A stretch of DNA of 64,000 bases from Conoideocrella luteorostrata (Eukaryota > Ascomycota > Sordariomycetes > Hypocreales > Clavicipitaceae), in contig JASWJB010000002.1 in NCBI GenBank assembly GCA_032433595.1, positions 248,001 to 312,000 of the forward strand, given 5' to 3'. The translations under genes and the position numbers were made by a program. Positions 13,331 through 25,218 of the stretch are shown here, in pieces (within the stretch, counting starts at the first letter, position 1; every line of letters begins with the position of its first letter). The notes beneath the pieces were generated by a model. The model did not search any database. It was not told the DNA's origin and saw only the letters and a list, made by a program, of their open reading frames with translations.

Positions 13331-13432
13331 AAGTAGAAGTGGTGGTCAGACAGTATTAACCACTTAAATTCAAGATAAGCTAAGTAGAAGTGGTGGTCAG
13401 ACTGCATACTCGACCACTTAGATTCAGTATGC
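13331..13432. repeat. Two-copy tandem repeat, about 51 bp units
   Basis: Units at 13331-13381 and 13382-13432 both begin with AAGTAGAAGTGGTGGTCAGAC and diverge towards their ends. The function is unknown. Confidence 0.65.
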
Positions 13433-13512
13433 TAGGGCTCCAATGAAGGCTGAATCCTGTGTCCACAATAACAACACCCTATCATCTGGACCACCCAAAC
13501 AGCAACTTGAAG

Positions 13513-13650
13513 GCTCCTGGAGAATGGTGCGGCTGTCCATGCGCAAGGCGGTTTCTATGGCACCGCTCTTCAGGCTGCCTTAGAGCGCGGCTCTTAAAAG
13601 ATTGTCGAATTGCTTTGGGACAAGGGAGCGGATGTTAATGCATAGGGTGG
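13513..13650 (+). pseudogene. Ankyrin-repeat relic
   Basis: One frame reads LLENGAAVHAQGG, then GTALQAALERGS, a TAA stop, KIVELLWDKGADVNA and a TAG stop. This is the consensus of the long ankyrin arrays attached to fungal NLRs, now with two nonsense codons in under 50 codons. No NACHT or other domain is left nearby, so it is an isolated fragment. Confidence 0.7.
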
Positions 13651-14350
13651 CGCTGATGGCGATGCTCTCCAAGTTACCCTTGAGCTTGATTATCCCGACA
13701 TTTCTACATGTACCACCGAGTGCGGTATCATGCTTCAGCCGACGAAGTTGTAGCTCAAGCTATGTGACACTGCAAGCAGGCACAGCACGACCTTCTAGGA
13801 TTGCCGACTTAAGGGCAGTGGGAAACTCCCAGAGGTTCATGTTGTGTTATGTTGACATCGCATTTTGATACAAAATTTCGTCGGCGATCGCCGCTAGAAG
13901 AAAGATGGTTTTTGCCAATATTCGTTACTTGACGTAGTCGTCTCCTCCATCAATGTCGATGATGTTTCCCCGAGACAAAAGTTTTCTTTCAACAACTCGA
14001 TTGATTTTCGTTCATATTTGATCTCGTCGTACGTCTTGGCATCATCGCCTCCCTTCATATGCAACGTCTGTTGTCCAGCACCAACCTCTTCAGTCGTTGA
14101 CCCTCTATCGCCATTAGCTCGGGGAGAGGCGGTAGATGTTTTGCGGTGGTTTAGACAGCATGGTACAGACTCGTGTCCGTGCATCGCGCACGGCCTCGGT
14201 TCGTTTGCGGTCCGTTCCGCGGATGTCTTGCTAGGACTTAATTGTACCTTTTCGCGCGCGGGCTAGGCAGGTCGCGGGGTACAATTGTTGGAGGAAGGTG
14301 GAGGCAAGTTAACTAAGGGGAGACTCGACGAGCCGAACCAACCAACGATT

Positions 14351-14400
14351 GGCCTCCCAGGCAGGGATAAATTGAAGCATTCTGACGGGTCTGTCAGAGG
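14351..14400 (+). repeat. 50-bp dispersed repeat, copy 1
   Basis: It is nearly identical to 31917-31966 in the same orientation; the shared core includes AAGCATTCTGACGGGTCTGT. Its origin is not known to me. Confidence 0.6.
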
Positions 14401-14918
14401 AGGAACTCATCACTTTTATCAGTCATCGCGGCCATCTATAGAATTGAATCCTTCTATTTCTGCCGATTTCCACTGTTGCAAATTGCTCACATGCTCATGA
14501 AGGCACATAACGCAACAGGCGTCAAGTCACTACGAGAGTTTCTGGCCCTTGGTTTTGTTAAAGTAAAGTTCTTTAGTAGGCAAACCCGCAATGACCTAGC
14601 GCAATGCAGCATGCGGGGAACAGCTGACTTGGATTTCGGGTCAAGCCTCGCGTCGACGTTTTCCACCTGCAGCTCAAGTGTCGGGGAATTGGAATTCAGC
14701 TGCGCCGCTGTTTATTCCCATTTAATTAGGACTCGTTCACCAGGAAGGCGATCGTTTGATGGGAACAAGTAAATAAATACCGACGGTAGTCATAGTTATG
14801 TAAGAAATTACTCGTATTCTCGTGCTGTAACATGCGGATTCTGTAGCCTATGTAACAATAGTAAATAGTGATAAGTCTTCTACTTGGTTGTGCTTGGCGA
14901 TGCTTGCCATTCGCCCCT

Positions 14919-17280
14919 TTAGCCGCCATCCGGAGATGTCTTTCCATCAGGTATAAAATAACGTAGTATAGGATTGATAAGCTCCATTGCCGCTTCATGA
15001 ACAGGTCTAGCTTCAGTATCTATGTTGTCCGTGACCTGCTCTTCAAGTGCATCCTCGAACATATCCTCATCATCTTCATTGACATCTTCTGGCGCAACCT
15101 CATCTGTTGCTGGAGCAGGCGCTTCTTCGAGTAGTCTATACTCGGATGACACAGCCGGACCATGCGCGTCACGCAGCATGGGCGCTTGTTCGTGCAACAA
15201 GAACAAATTCCCTGGTTGTTGCTCGTCAACCCTGCTTCCCGAATTTTCCTCGGACACAGGTGAGAGAGGCCGGCGCGGCCGGCTCGGCTTCCGTGAGCGG
15301 GAACATGGATGCCTGGCGCTCGGATTCTCTACCGGCGCGTCCGTCTCATCGGCAGATCGTCGCTCCCAATCGGATCTGTCGTATCTCGGCTCGGGGTGAT
15401 CCCGGTCATTGCTGAACGGATGTCTTTGATGTTGGCGATAGAGGAAGGAAGCAGGCGGCGGCTCGCGTCCGTATGCTACGGCCAAGCCAGTTATCAGCGC
15501 GTCGGCGATTGGATCAACCAGCTCCTCCCTAATCATGCGTAGTGATTGACGGTCTCTGTCCTCCTGTGTCTGCCGCTGGTAAGTCCTAGCCCTGTGGCGT
15601 CGACGACTCGTCAGACCGCTCGATTCGCTGGTCACAGACTCCATGGTGCTGTGGTCGCTATCCTCGGTTCCAGCACTCGCCACACTGGTTGGCCCAGTTC
15701 CTGCGCCGGGTGGCTCCGGCGCATCAGGCTTTCGCTGTGCCTGCGAGTTTTCCGTCTCGGACGCCAGGCTCTGGCTATTCCCATGACGGTTATGTGAAGA
15801 CGCGGCGCTTGGAGTAGATGAGCGGGCGGATCCAACTGAAGTATTAGCTGGTGTCTTCGGCGGCGAGGGCCATCTAGGATGTGCTCCTTTGTTGGCCATT
15901 TTATGGTACGATTCCTGCCTGGCGTCTTCGGAGTCCGCTTGGTCTTGTTTCGTAGCCCAAATCTCGGCCCGGATTGTGGCCTCGAACCGCTCTCTTTCTA
16001 CCTGCTTCGCCATCCGCAATTCTTGCAGCATATTTTCCTTGGCTAGAGCAACGATGTCATCCACGCCCTTTTTCATTGCTGCCTGGGCGACTTCTGCAAA
16101 CCTTTGTATCCGCCGCGCTTCGGCTTCCCTTTCTTGTGCCTCTGCTTTAATTTCGGCTTCGATCCTTTCCCTAACTTCTCTTTCTATCTTGTTTCTCTCT
16201 TCGGCAGCGTGTAGTCTAGCCAATTCGGCTTTGACTTGCTCGTCCTTGGCCTTTTGCAAGGCGGACTGCTCCATTTCCAATCGCAGTTTCTCCGTCCTAA
16301 TACGCTCCAACTCCCTCTTGGTTTCTCTCTCCTCCAAACGCCTCTCGATCATTTCCTCGAGCTTCTGTTTGGAAAACACGTCCTTGTGATTGATGTATCT
16401 GTCTGCTGAGCTGTCTGAGTCGTCCGAGTCGTCCAAGTCGTCCATCATATCGTACCTCGGTCTTCTGCGGCGCCTGAGAACCAGCGGGCTCCTCATCCTT
16501 CTCTCGCGCCGAAACCCATCGTCCTCATACCAATCATCGTCCCCCAGGTCGTCTTCGCGCAGTTCGCGTGCCGGAAAGGACGGGCGGGGTTGTGAAGAGC
16601 GATATTCATCGACATAACGAGAAGGTCCTCGATCGATGGGTTCTTGGACATATACACGCCTGTCAAGATTACGGCGCCTGCCCTGCGGAATATTGAGTGC
16701 TGGAGGGTAATAGACTTTGTTGTGTGGGTAGCGCGGCGCAATTGAAGGGCCCTGGATGGAAGTCGCGATGGAGCGCCCTATGGCATCACTCGTCGCGGGC
16801 GGTAACCTGGGTCGATTGGCTAGGACCAGAGCCCGGCCATACGGGTTTTCGATTCGATGGGCTCTCGGTTTCCGGCGAGCGTCATCGTATGCGGTCGACT
16901 TTCGCTCGTCGCCTTTGGCAGTTCTAAGATGACGATATGAAACAATCTCAGGACCTGAGTTCACTTCGCGCTCTTGTCGCCTGACTTTTGACTCGTTGCC
17001 GCGATTAACAACTCTTTGACTAGAGTCAGTTGTGTCCCTCGCGCGGACCGGTGACGAAGTTAAGTCCTCTATACTTGACAGAACTAGTTAGCAGTCATGA
17101 CACGTCTTACGCAGATTACTCGTTAGCATCCACAGGGACTGGCAATTACACTACTATCCGCTCGTCCTGGTCTACGGCGTCAATATCGGGGGTATCTTCT
17201 ACCGTAGCCTGTAGGGATCTGTTGAGGGCCGAATTGCGGTGCGGACTGGCGCCTCCATCCTGTTTTCGATCGTCAGGCAT
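14919..17280 (-). CDS. Coiled-coil protein of unknown function
   Basis: An open frame runs from 16964 down to the stop at 14919 and stays open upstream to about 17090, but it has no ATG near its 5' end. A separate open stretch starting with an ATG at 17280 looks coding and stops near 17130, so I infer a first exon there joined across an intron of roughly 60-80 nt. I could not fix the splice sites; GTAGTG or GTAATT are candidate donors. The main exon has an Arg/Pro-rich N-terminal part, an acidic DD/SD run, a long Glu/Arg/Lys/Ala heptad-rich coiled coil of about 130 residues, a Ser/Thr/Pro-rich section and an acidic C-terminus. I recognise no catalytic domain. It diverges from the NLR, separated by about 0.8 kb. 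Confidence 0.65.
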
Positions 17281-18066
17281 TCGACGTTGCCTGCCAGAGA
17301 CATGCGGGAGCGATGGCTCGGGAGGACTTCAGTTCGGAGGGCACTGGTGCGGTATTCCTCAAGTTTATATTTTCACGGGACCGAAAGTTGCCACGTATTG
17401 AGGCTCCAATTCATGAGAACCTACGGAGTACAGTACCCTGGCAAAGTCATACGCCGAATTGCCCATCCCTGATGAGAAGAGCCAGTCCTCCATGCAGAGA
17501 AACGGGCTGGCGGGCGGGATCCTCATGACAGGGGGTGATGAGCTGAATAATTCATTCACGACCTTACTAGGATCCTATGGAGCCGATACCTACTTCATGC
17601 CAATTATTTCCGCCAAGTTTGTTGGGGTCCCCAGCCGGATAAGCGCTACTGCAAGACGCCCTGCCGGCCAATACAGGCTGCTGTTCGATGATTGGCTGAA
17701 ATCCAGCAAAACAAGGCTCATTGCCACACAACGCGGCAGCTCCCACCGTACCCGGGTCTGTCGCAGCCTCATCCCACGATAACCCATGCATTTCATAAGG
17801 TGGGGTGGGGGGCTAGCTCGATCCAGACCAGGCAGGCGTTGATCGAGTTTGCAGCTGTGGAGGAAAGGGCTCGGAATACCGACTTGGCGAGTGACCGTCC
17901 GAACTCTCGTTTCTTTTGCTTTTGGTAACTGGGTTAAACCTTTCCAATCATAATAAATCAATTTGACAACCTTAATCATCATAATTGTCTTGAAATATTG
18001 CAGTACGGCGTTGAGCCAGGCTCGTGTTCATTACAGCGAACTGTTGTCCAAGACGGGCCCGCAAAC
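17281..18066. other. Divergent promoter region before the NLR
   Basis: The region lies between the coiled-coil gene and the NLR. Short frames at 17313-17982 are found on both strands and match nothing I know. The AT-rich run at about 17935-18000 may be part of the NLR 5' UTR or core promoter. Confidence 0.45.
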
Positions 18067-21000
18067 ATGCCGTCTGAGGAGGATGCTCGCACAAACCTAA
18101 ATGCGAGGAACCTAGGGCCCGGCAGCCAGTTTAATAAGGATGGATCTGGAGACCAGAATAATGTCACTGGCAGCGGCGCGGTTTGGAAAGTTGGTCAGCT
18201 CAACAGTGAGCCAAAAGCTCTGCGCCATTTCATTCTTTCTATCACTGACAACAGCTCTTGAGTTAATAATGTTGGAATACCGTCCCCCTGGGACCTTCCC
18301 CAGTCGCTCATGGAGCTCAAGAATTGGCCGCAGGGGTCGAGCCGTGCGTATTCCGGGTATGCGATGTGGTCCTAAGCGTGCTAATCAAGGTTCAAAGATG
18401 GGAGAATTGTCGACTGGCTTATGCGTCAGCCGGATCAGGCGCCGCTAGACTATCGTCAGCATCATCGCAAGCTGCTCGGCCAAGTAGTCCCGGGCACTGG
18501 TAGACAGATACTGGGAACTACAGAGTTTCTCGCTTGGAAGGATGCATCCAAACCTTCTTCTCAATTTCTGTGGATACACGGAAAACGTAGGGCAACCATT
18601 TTCGACAGTTTAGCGTCTTCTTTCTTGCTGACAGTTCTTTGCATAGTTGGAGCTGGTAAAACTATGGTTGCGTTAGCATCCGACTGTCGCGATACCCTGA
18701 CTTCCGTGTACTAATTTGTTGGCTTTTAGTTCCGTCATTATCGATTCCCTTGAAAAAGAGATCCAGGGCCGGAAAGATGCTGCCTGCCTTTATCTTTACC
18801 TGCAAGAAGGGGAGGAGCTCACGCTCGCGCAGGTATGGGCGACCTTCTTGAAACAGCTGCTGCACAGGGGGGTGGACGACATTGCAGATGAAGTAAAGTC
18901 AAGGTTTAATGAGTCGCTCCAAGGGCCAAGTCGATTGCACTGGTCCGAGTATCTTGATCTCTTCAAAGCCCAAGCCGTCAAGTTGAAGATGGCTTATCTC
19001 ATCATGGATGCTCTAGACAGTAGCCTCGATACTCTTGGAGAAGACTTCCAGCAGAGCATTCAAGACGCTCTCAAGACACTGCAGAGCCACATTAGGGTCA
19101 TATTCACTTCAAGGAATGACTGGGCCGGCAAGAAGGTACAAGAAGACCTGAAATGGACCATCACTCCACGCAGGGAAGACATCAAGGCCTACGTAAGGGC
19201 ACGGATCGAAAGCCACAAAGTGTTGAGAAGGGTGCTTGTCCTAGCCAAGGACAGAGAAGATGTCATCGTCGCAGTCACCGATATGACATTTTCTAGAGGA
19301 ATGTTCGTCTGGCATGCTTACCCTGAAATATCTAGTCGGATCGCTGATTTCATGCAGGTTTGTATTAGCAAAATTGCACATGGACAACCTGAGTAAGCAC
19401 GGAACGCGTATCAGCATAATGAAGGCTCTGAAGGAACTTCCCGATAGTGCATTCAACGTCTTCAAATCCTCCGCTCAGAAAATCGCGGAAGAAATCAAGC
19501 TGCAAAGCGACAGCTACCAAAGTCGCCTAACCAAGCACGTTCTTACCTGGGTTGTCCATGCGAAGACAGAATTGAGTGTAGAGGAGATGCAAGACAGCTT
19601 CGCCATTCAGGATTGCAAGGAAGGGCCCTACCAAGATCACCGACCGGATAGAGAACTACTGACGCTTTTCTGCACCGGATTGATCACTGTTGACCCAGAC
19701 AAGGATACACTCAGCTTGGTACATAAGTCAGTGCGGAGTCACCTGGAGACATATGGCATCCTTCCACAGAAAGCCGAACTTGGGATGGCCAAGATCTGCT
19801 TGGCGTATCTCCTAGTCGATCAAGGTGATGAAGGGAGCGAGCCACTTCTGAGCAGACTACCATTGCTGCAGTATGCAGCACAGCACTGGTATACACATTT
19901 TTCTCGAGACGGAAAGGAAGTCGACGCTGAGGCCGAGCTGTTGATGCTTACATTTCTGAAGAACAGCCCCAAGTTGGCCAGGGCATTCAAGGCACTGAAC
20001 AGAACTGACAGTGGTATCTTTGACAACATGACGGGCTTGCACGCTGCCGTGTACTTTGATCTACCAATTTGGGCCAAACTTCTTCTAGAATCAGACGTGG
20101 ATGTCAATGCCCGTTGCTCGGATCTTCAGACGGCTTTACATTGGGCGGTTAGGTACGGTCGCTGCGAGCTTGTCCAGCTCTTGATCGATAGGTCGGCGGA
20201 TCCGAACCTGTGTGACAACACCGGCGATACACCACTTCATAAGGCCCTCATAAGACCAACAGCCGACGATATCATTCGTCACGGGGCAATTACGAGATCA
20301 GCAGCTGATGACATGGCTATGGCAGAGCTGTTGATCAAGGGTGGAGCGAAGCTGAACATCAAAGGCGCCAGGAAACTATCCGCAATGTCGTCAGCTATAC
20401 GGTACGGGCCGACTTCTATTGCTAAACTTATGGTCGAGAGTCAGCACGACGTCGACGCTGAGATCTTTGAGGACTGGACTTCACTGAGACACGTATTCTG
20501 CCATGGCTCTAACATCATCTCCCCGGAAAGTGGGCGCCAGCGCAATAAGGGGTGGTCCCAGATGCACGACGCCGTCAGGAGTCACGTCCGCATTTTGACT
20601 GATGTGCTGCTAGAGCGTGGTGTAGACTTGAATCGGTCCTCTGCCCTTGACGGGTGGACGCCGCTCGTATACGCTGCTGGTGATGGTGACGTGCTCAAGC
20701 TACGCCAACTATTAACACGTGAACCAAATCCAGCAAACGTCAACCTACGGGACTGGGACGGCAAATCGCCCTTGTGGTGGGCCGTGTCATATCAAAGGGC
20801 TGAGGCGATTATGCTACTGGTTGAGCACGGCGCAGACGTCAACGAGATCTATGATGATGAGTCGACGCCACTAGCCCAGGCGGTCGAAAAGAAGCACAAA
20901 GACGTGGTGCAGTTGCTCATCAGGCTCGGAGCTAGTCCAAATACGAGATCAACAAATGGTGGGAACCTCTTAACTGAGATCGTCAAACGTCGTGACCGCG

Positions 21001-21977
21001 ACACGGCTTGGATGTTGCTGAACGCAGGAGCCCTCATGGACGACGACGAGACCGGGCGCCCCTCGGCTCTCCTGGCCGCCGTCAACAGTCAGGACAAAGC
21101 CCTGGTTTGGCTGCTGCTATCGGCAATTGGTTCGGCTGCGAGTCCCCGTATGAAATATTACAAAAAGCAGATAAAGAAGGCGTTTCAACTCGCCATAGCC
21201 TCCAATGACCTCTCGCTGGCATGGCTGCTCTGCCAGCACGGTGCTTCAGTGAATGAAACCGACGACAATGGCGCAACGCCACTACACGAGGCTGCGATGA
21301 GTGGACGGTTGGAAGCCGCACGCTTTCTCATCACGCACGGCGCGGCTGTTGGCGCCAAGGACTCAGACGGGTCGACGGCACTGCACTACGCTGTGCGAGG
21401 CCGATGGCACAATGTAGTGGCAGTACTGGCCGCGCTGGCGCCACCATCGCCAGGGGACTCGTGGCTAGATATCCCCGACGCCAAGGGTAACACGGCGCTT
21501 GTCCTTGCCACAATAGAGAAGCAGCCCGTCACAATCAAAACGCTCCTCTGGTGCGGCGCTGCTTGCGATGTCGCCGACCCTGGTGGGCTGACGGCGCTGC
21601 ACCACGCGGCCGACCTCGCTTTCATCGCGGGCCTGGTCCTGCTGCTCGATAGCGATGCCGACCCTGATTTGGCAGACAAAATGGGTTTCACGCCGCTGCA
21701 CCACGCGGCGAAGGGCGGTGACGACGCCCACTGCGAAGCTGTCAGCCTGCTGGTCGAGGCCAATGCCGACTTCGAGGCGACGGATGTGGAAGGACGGACA
21801 CCGCTGATGCTAGCAGCACAGATTGGCAGTGATGAACTGGTCCGTCGCCTCCTCTTCGGAGGTGCCGATGCTCAGGCTGAGGACAATCTTGGACGGACAG
21901 CACTGGACTACGCCTGGGAGAATCCCATAATCTCCGAGCTCCTCCTGGAGAGAGCGGATAAAGAGTACTATAGATAG
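18067..21977 (+). CDS. NLR: sigma prion-like motif, NACHT, ankyrin repeats
   Basis: Six exons (18067-18205, 18263-18343, 18398-18586, 18647-18671, 18730-19302, 19358-21977) give 1208 residues with phase kept at every junction; introns are 54-60 nt. The first 46 residues are essentially one Gly/Asn-rich sigma-type amyloid motif (about 15-40: GSQFN, DQNN, TGSG), with no other effector domain. A NACHT NTPase follows, with Walker A HGKLGAGKT at about 134-142 (assembled across intron 4), Walker B LIMDALD near 233 and FTSRND near 265. From about 555 to the end come a dozen or so ankyrin repeats (TPLHEAAMSGR, GADVNEIYDD types). STAND proteins of this type sense a ligand with the repeats, oligomerise, and template the amyloid fold on partner proteins. 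The two partner candidates lie directly downstream. The second and third acceptors are inferred from phase. Confidence 0.88.
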
Positions 21978-22834
21978 AGCTTTATACGTGGGATTGGAAT
22001 ACAATCGAAGATTCTGCCTTTACATAACCTTTCATGGTCACCTACCTAAGACACTGTAACTTCGAGGTGGCGAGTCCGCGGTTGAGCCTCTTCCCTTTCT
22101 CAACTCTGGAGCTCCGCGAGACGCTCAACCTGCGCCGAGTTGCTGCCCGGCGGCATGTTTTCTCCTCAAATCTTCAAGACCTAGCGGCATTCCCTTACAG
22201 TCTTGGTCTGCTGAAATTCATGATGAGATTACGCAATCGCACTTCCCCATCCAGTCAGGTCAGTTGTATCGGCTGAACAGACTCAAAGGACAGAAGGAAA
22301 GAGGGGGGGGGGGGGGTAAGGGCCGTAAAATGCTAGATTCTCAGGGAAAGCTGACTTTGCTGAAGTGTAGGAGGCTTGTGAAGGCATAAGTTTGAGTCCT
22401 ATAGTCTTTCTTTTAACACCCTTTTGAGGCTCTTCTATATGTCCGTAGGCACTGACGCCCAATTGTGGTGTGAAGGGCCCAACGACCTGACGCCCGTTGT
22501 CAGCACCAGCGCATAAAGCCGAATCTGGGCGGCTGCCCCTTCGTAAACAAAGTGGATAAGGCCATGTCGGCCTAATGCGACCTCAGAAGCCAATCTTCCA
22601 GTCACTCAGTGACCAACTCTCCCATTGGTAGAGTGCCAAAGCAGACCACAATGCAGCTCAGCCCCCCAATCCCCCCCCAAACCCCCTCCTCTTCCCCTCA
22701 GGCAGGATCATTCGAGCACCCTGATTGTATGAAGAGATATATATCCAACCTACTTGCATGCAAATCACCATTCGCCCCTGCTCTCCATCATCAAACAGCT
22801 TCTAGCAGTCATACCATACGTGTCGAGCTCGACA
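21978..22834. other. Intergenic between NLR and SesA gene
   Basis: No gene is supported. It contains a G-run at about 22303-22315 and a C/T-rich stretch at 22660-22700 that probably belongs to the SesA gene promoter or 5' UTR. Confidence 0.5.
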
Positions 22835-23485
22835 ATGTCGAGAATCATTACTTTCATCGATCGCGCGACGCTCCAACTCGAAAATACTGCAGCTGAATAT
22901 GAGAAAGTCAGGAGCGATAACAACCTCCGACTTGTCTTTCACCAAGCAGGCCAGGGGGTAGTCCTAGTCAGAGAAGCCCTCGAGGTTGCAAAGGGGCATT
23001 TGCAAAGCAAACTGAGTGGTGTTTCCGAAAACGCAAAGAAGCCCATCAAAGCCTGCGAGCAAAAGGCATTGTTGTCTAAGCGCATGTTTGGACAAGTGGC
23101 CCAGGCTCCTGAGAATGCCCGGTTTGTGGTGTACAGCAAGTTGCTTGCGCAGGATGGCAAGCGGTACATGGTGGAGGTTCTGGTACAAGGAATGATGAAC
23201 GACGTGTGCGAGCTGGTTGAGCAATGCGGCCTCGGAGAGGAGATGAAAGATGAGATTGAGAATTTACGCGATGCAGTAAACGACTTGAAAGAGATGGGCA
23301 CTCTCGTGGACAGTGGGGAGAGAACCACGACATTTACCAACCTGGGGGAAGGTGACCAATTTAACTCGACCAATGGGCAACAGAACAACAACACCGGCGC
23401 CGGTAATCAGTTGCCTGGCGCAAGTTTTCAGGAGAGAGTAATTTTCGGGGAACAGGCGTCTGATACACAAGAGTCTAAAAGATGA
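22835..23485 (+). CDS. SesA-domain protein with C-terminal sigma motif
   Basis: A single exon of 216 residues. The ATG at 22835 is the first in frame after a TTG-led extension and sits in a fair context. Residues 1-165 are helical and match the SesA-type domain (also described as an N-terminal domain of NACHT-NTPases), with landmarks VFHQAGQGVVLVREAL near 34 and KRMFGQVAQ near 82. Residues about 169-206 carry the prion-like motif GDQFN, QQNNNTGAGNQ and PGASF, the same order as in the NLR upstream and the protein downstream. Known fungal pairs of this kind use the motif to receive an amyloid template from an NLR, after which the helical domain acts in a cell-death or defence response. That role is inferred here, not shown. 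Confidence 0.85.
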   Translation: MSRIITFIDRATLQLENTAAEYEKVRSDNNLRLVFHQAGQGVVLVREALEVAKGHLQSKLSGVSENAKKPIKACEQKALLSKRMFGQVAQAPENARFVVYSKLLAQDGKRYMVEVLVQGMMNDVCELVEQCGLGEEMKDEIENLRDAVNDLKEMGTLVDSGERTTTFTNLGEGDQFNSTNGQQNNNTGAGNQLPGASFQERVIFGEQASDTQESKR

Positions 23486-23858
23486 AGAGGCGTAGTTTGC
23501 GTCGAGGCACATAGCTAGTTTAGGATGGATGGAAATCTGAAATGGGAGACAAGCAACAAGAAATTGAGTGTCTAAACCGTAAATTGTGCAAGTCCCATTG
23601 AAAATTCCTTCAATAATCATCTATGGCCATGAAGAAGTCATTTTCTACATGCTATCCGATGTTTGAGTAGACGATGGTGATACGCTCCCGTTGTGGTGCC
23701 CGAGAAGAGAGGCAATGTCAGACGCAGCTGGCCGAAGCGGGGTTGACATCAGCCCCATGGGAAGCCTAACCTCGCGTATGTCCATCTTACCTTTTTTACT
23801 TTTCTTTTTCCCCTCAGCACTTCACTCTCCCATTTCTACTCGTCCCACACACTTACCC
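23486..23858. other. Promoter and 5' UTR of NWD_NACHT_N gene
   Basis: A short same-strand spacer of 373 bases with a pyrimidine-rich stretch (23786-23850) just before the next start codon. Nothing else is seen. Confidence 0.5.
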
Positions 23859-25169
23859 ATGGCTTTCGAACGGCTGTCCAGGTTGAAGAATATCTTCAAG
23901 GATCATGGCAAATTGGATCCCGAGAAGCCTAAGACAGCCATCGGCCCGCAAAAAGACGCCTCAAACCCCGAAGACCAACGACAACCGCACCAAGCCTCAA
24001 CATCAGACGTTGAGCCCGTGCGGGCCGCATTTTTAGCGCCCGAGTCGACCGCATCTACTCCACTCCCAGCCTCGCAGGCAATACGTAGCTGCCCAACGCC
24101 GCCGCAAGAATCCGAACATGCTGCACAATCACTGTGGGACCGTGCGTACGACCGTCTCAGGGAGAGTGATAGAGGGTTGGTCGACAAATACGAGAAACTC
24201 CTCTCTCTCGAGCTGTCATCTACTACCAGTATGTCGTAGCTCTCCTGATTATTTCCCGCCTTCTAAGCCTCTATAGTGCCCCCTTCAGATACACCAGTTC
24301 AGACCATCGATCAAGCCAAAGATGTTTTGGAACAAACGAACAACCGAATCGATGGTGCGAACCCTCAGAACCGCCAACAACAATTAAAGACGATAATTTC
24401 TCGTGGCCTACAGCGAATAGATGAGCTGAAGACCAAATACGTCATTTTCGGACATGAATTCGTTCCACGGGACCAAATCGCACAAGCTGCTCGCTTTGTT
24501 ACAAGCATTAAAAAACTTATTGATGAGACCGTTAAGGTGTCTCAAGAAGCGTCCTTGGCTTGGGCTGGAGTATGCATCATTCTCCCGATCCTCACCAACC
24601 CCGTTGCCGCAGAAGAAGCCAACCGAGACGGATTCGCATATGTCACGTCTCGCATACGATTTTACGTTGAGCTCGAACATTTGTTGTGGCCGGCCAGTCG
24701 GGGGGCAGTTGCTAGATTGAAAGAGATGCTCAAAGATGATCTTATCACACTGTATCAGCATATTCTCGAGTTCCAGGTCAAAACTGTTCTACGTTGCTAT
24801 GAGAAGCGACTGACAAGGCTCGGCAAGGATACATTCAAATCCGAGATTTGGAAAGACATGTTATCCAAGATCCAGAAATTGGAGAAAACCTGTCACGAAG
24901 ACTTCCTCAAGATCAACGATTCAGCAACGAGGATGGAATTGGAGGAGTTGAATAAGAAGGCAGACAGCTTTCTCAACGATATGAGCTCTATTTTATCAGT
25001 TGTTATGGAAAACCATGGCAAGCCATCCAGCTCATCATACAACAATTATGACTCAGGTAACCAATTCAATATCACTGGGGGAGCGCAGAATAACAACACC
25101 AGCAGTGGCAACCAGTTTCCTGGAGCTACGTTCCATGCTACTGTCCATTTTAGCGGCAGATCCTCTTAG
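23859..25169 (+). CDS. NWD_NACHT_N-domain protein with C-terminal sigma motif
   Basis: Two exons (23859-24228 and 24277-25169) give 420 residues; the intron of 48 nt (GTATGT donor, CTATAG acceptor) rebuilds a Met codon in phase. After a Pro/Ser-rich leader of about 90 residues comes SLWDRAYDRLRESD, the typical beginning of the helical NWD_NACHT_N domain, continuing with VFGHEFVPRDQ-like and KVSQEASLAWAGV segments to about 330. In most fungi this domain precedes a NACHT in one NLR chain. Here it stands alone and ends with the prion-like motif SGNQFN, AQNNNTSSGNQ, FPGATF (about 378-416). The arrangement suggests an effector released from its NLR and recruited by amyloid templating. It is the third gene of the cluster and ends 49 bases before a solo LTR. 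Confidence 0.85.
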
Positions 25170-25218
25170 CTAAACGATTCATTGGGCAGCCGTTCTCCCA
25201 TATGACATACAATATACT

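Larger units (their letters stand above)
12160..14918. other. Gene-free stretch with ankyrin relic and repeats
   Basis: No intact gene is supported. It contains a two-copy tandem duplication (13331-13432), a degraded ankyrin block (about 13513-13650) and one copy of a 50-bp dispersed repeat (14351-14400). The remaining frames are short and overlap on both strands. Confidence 0.5.
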
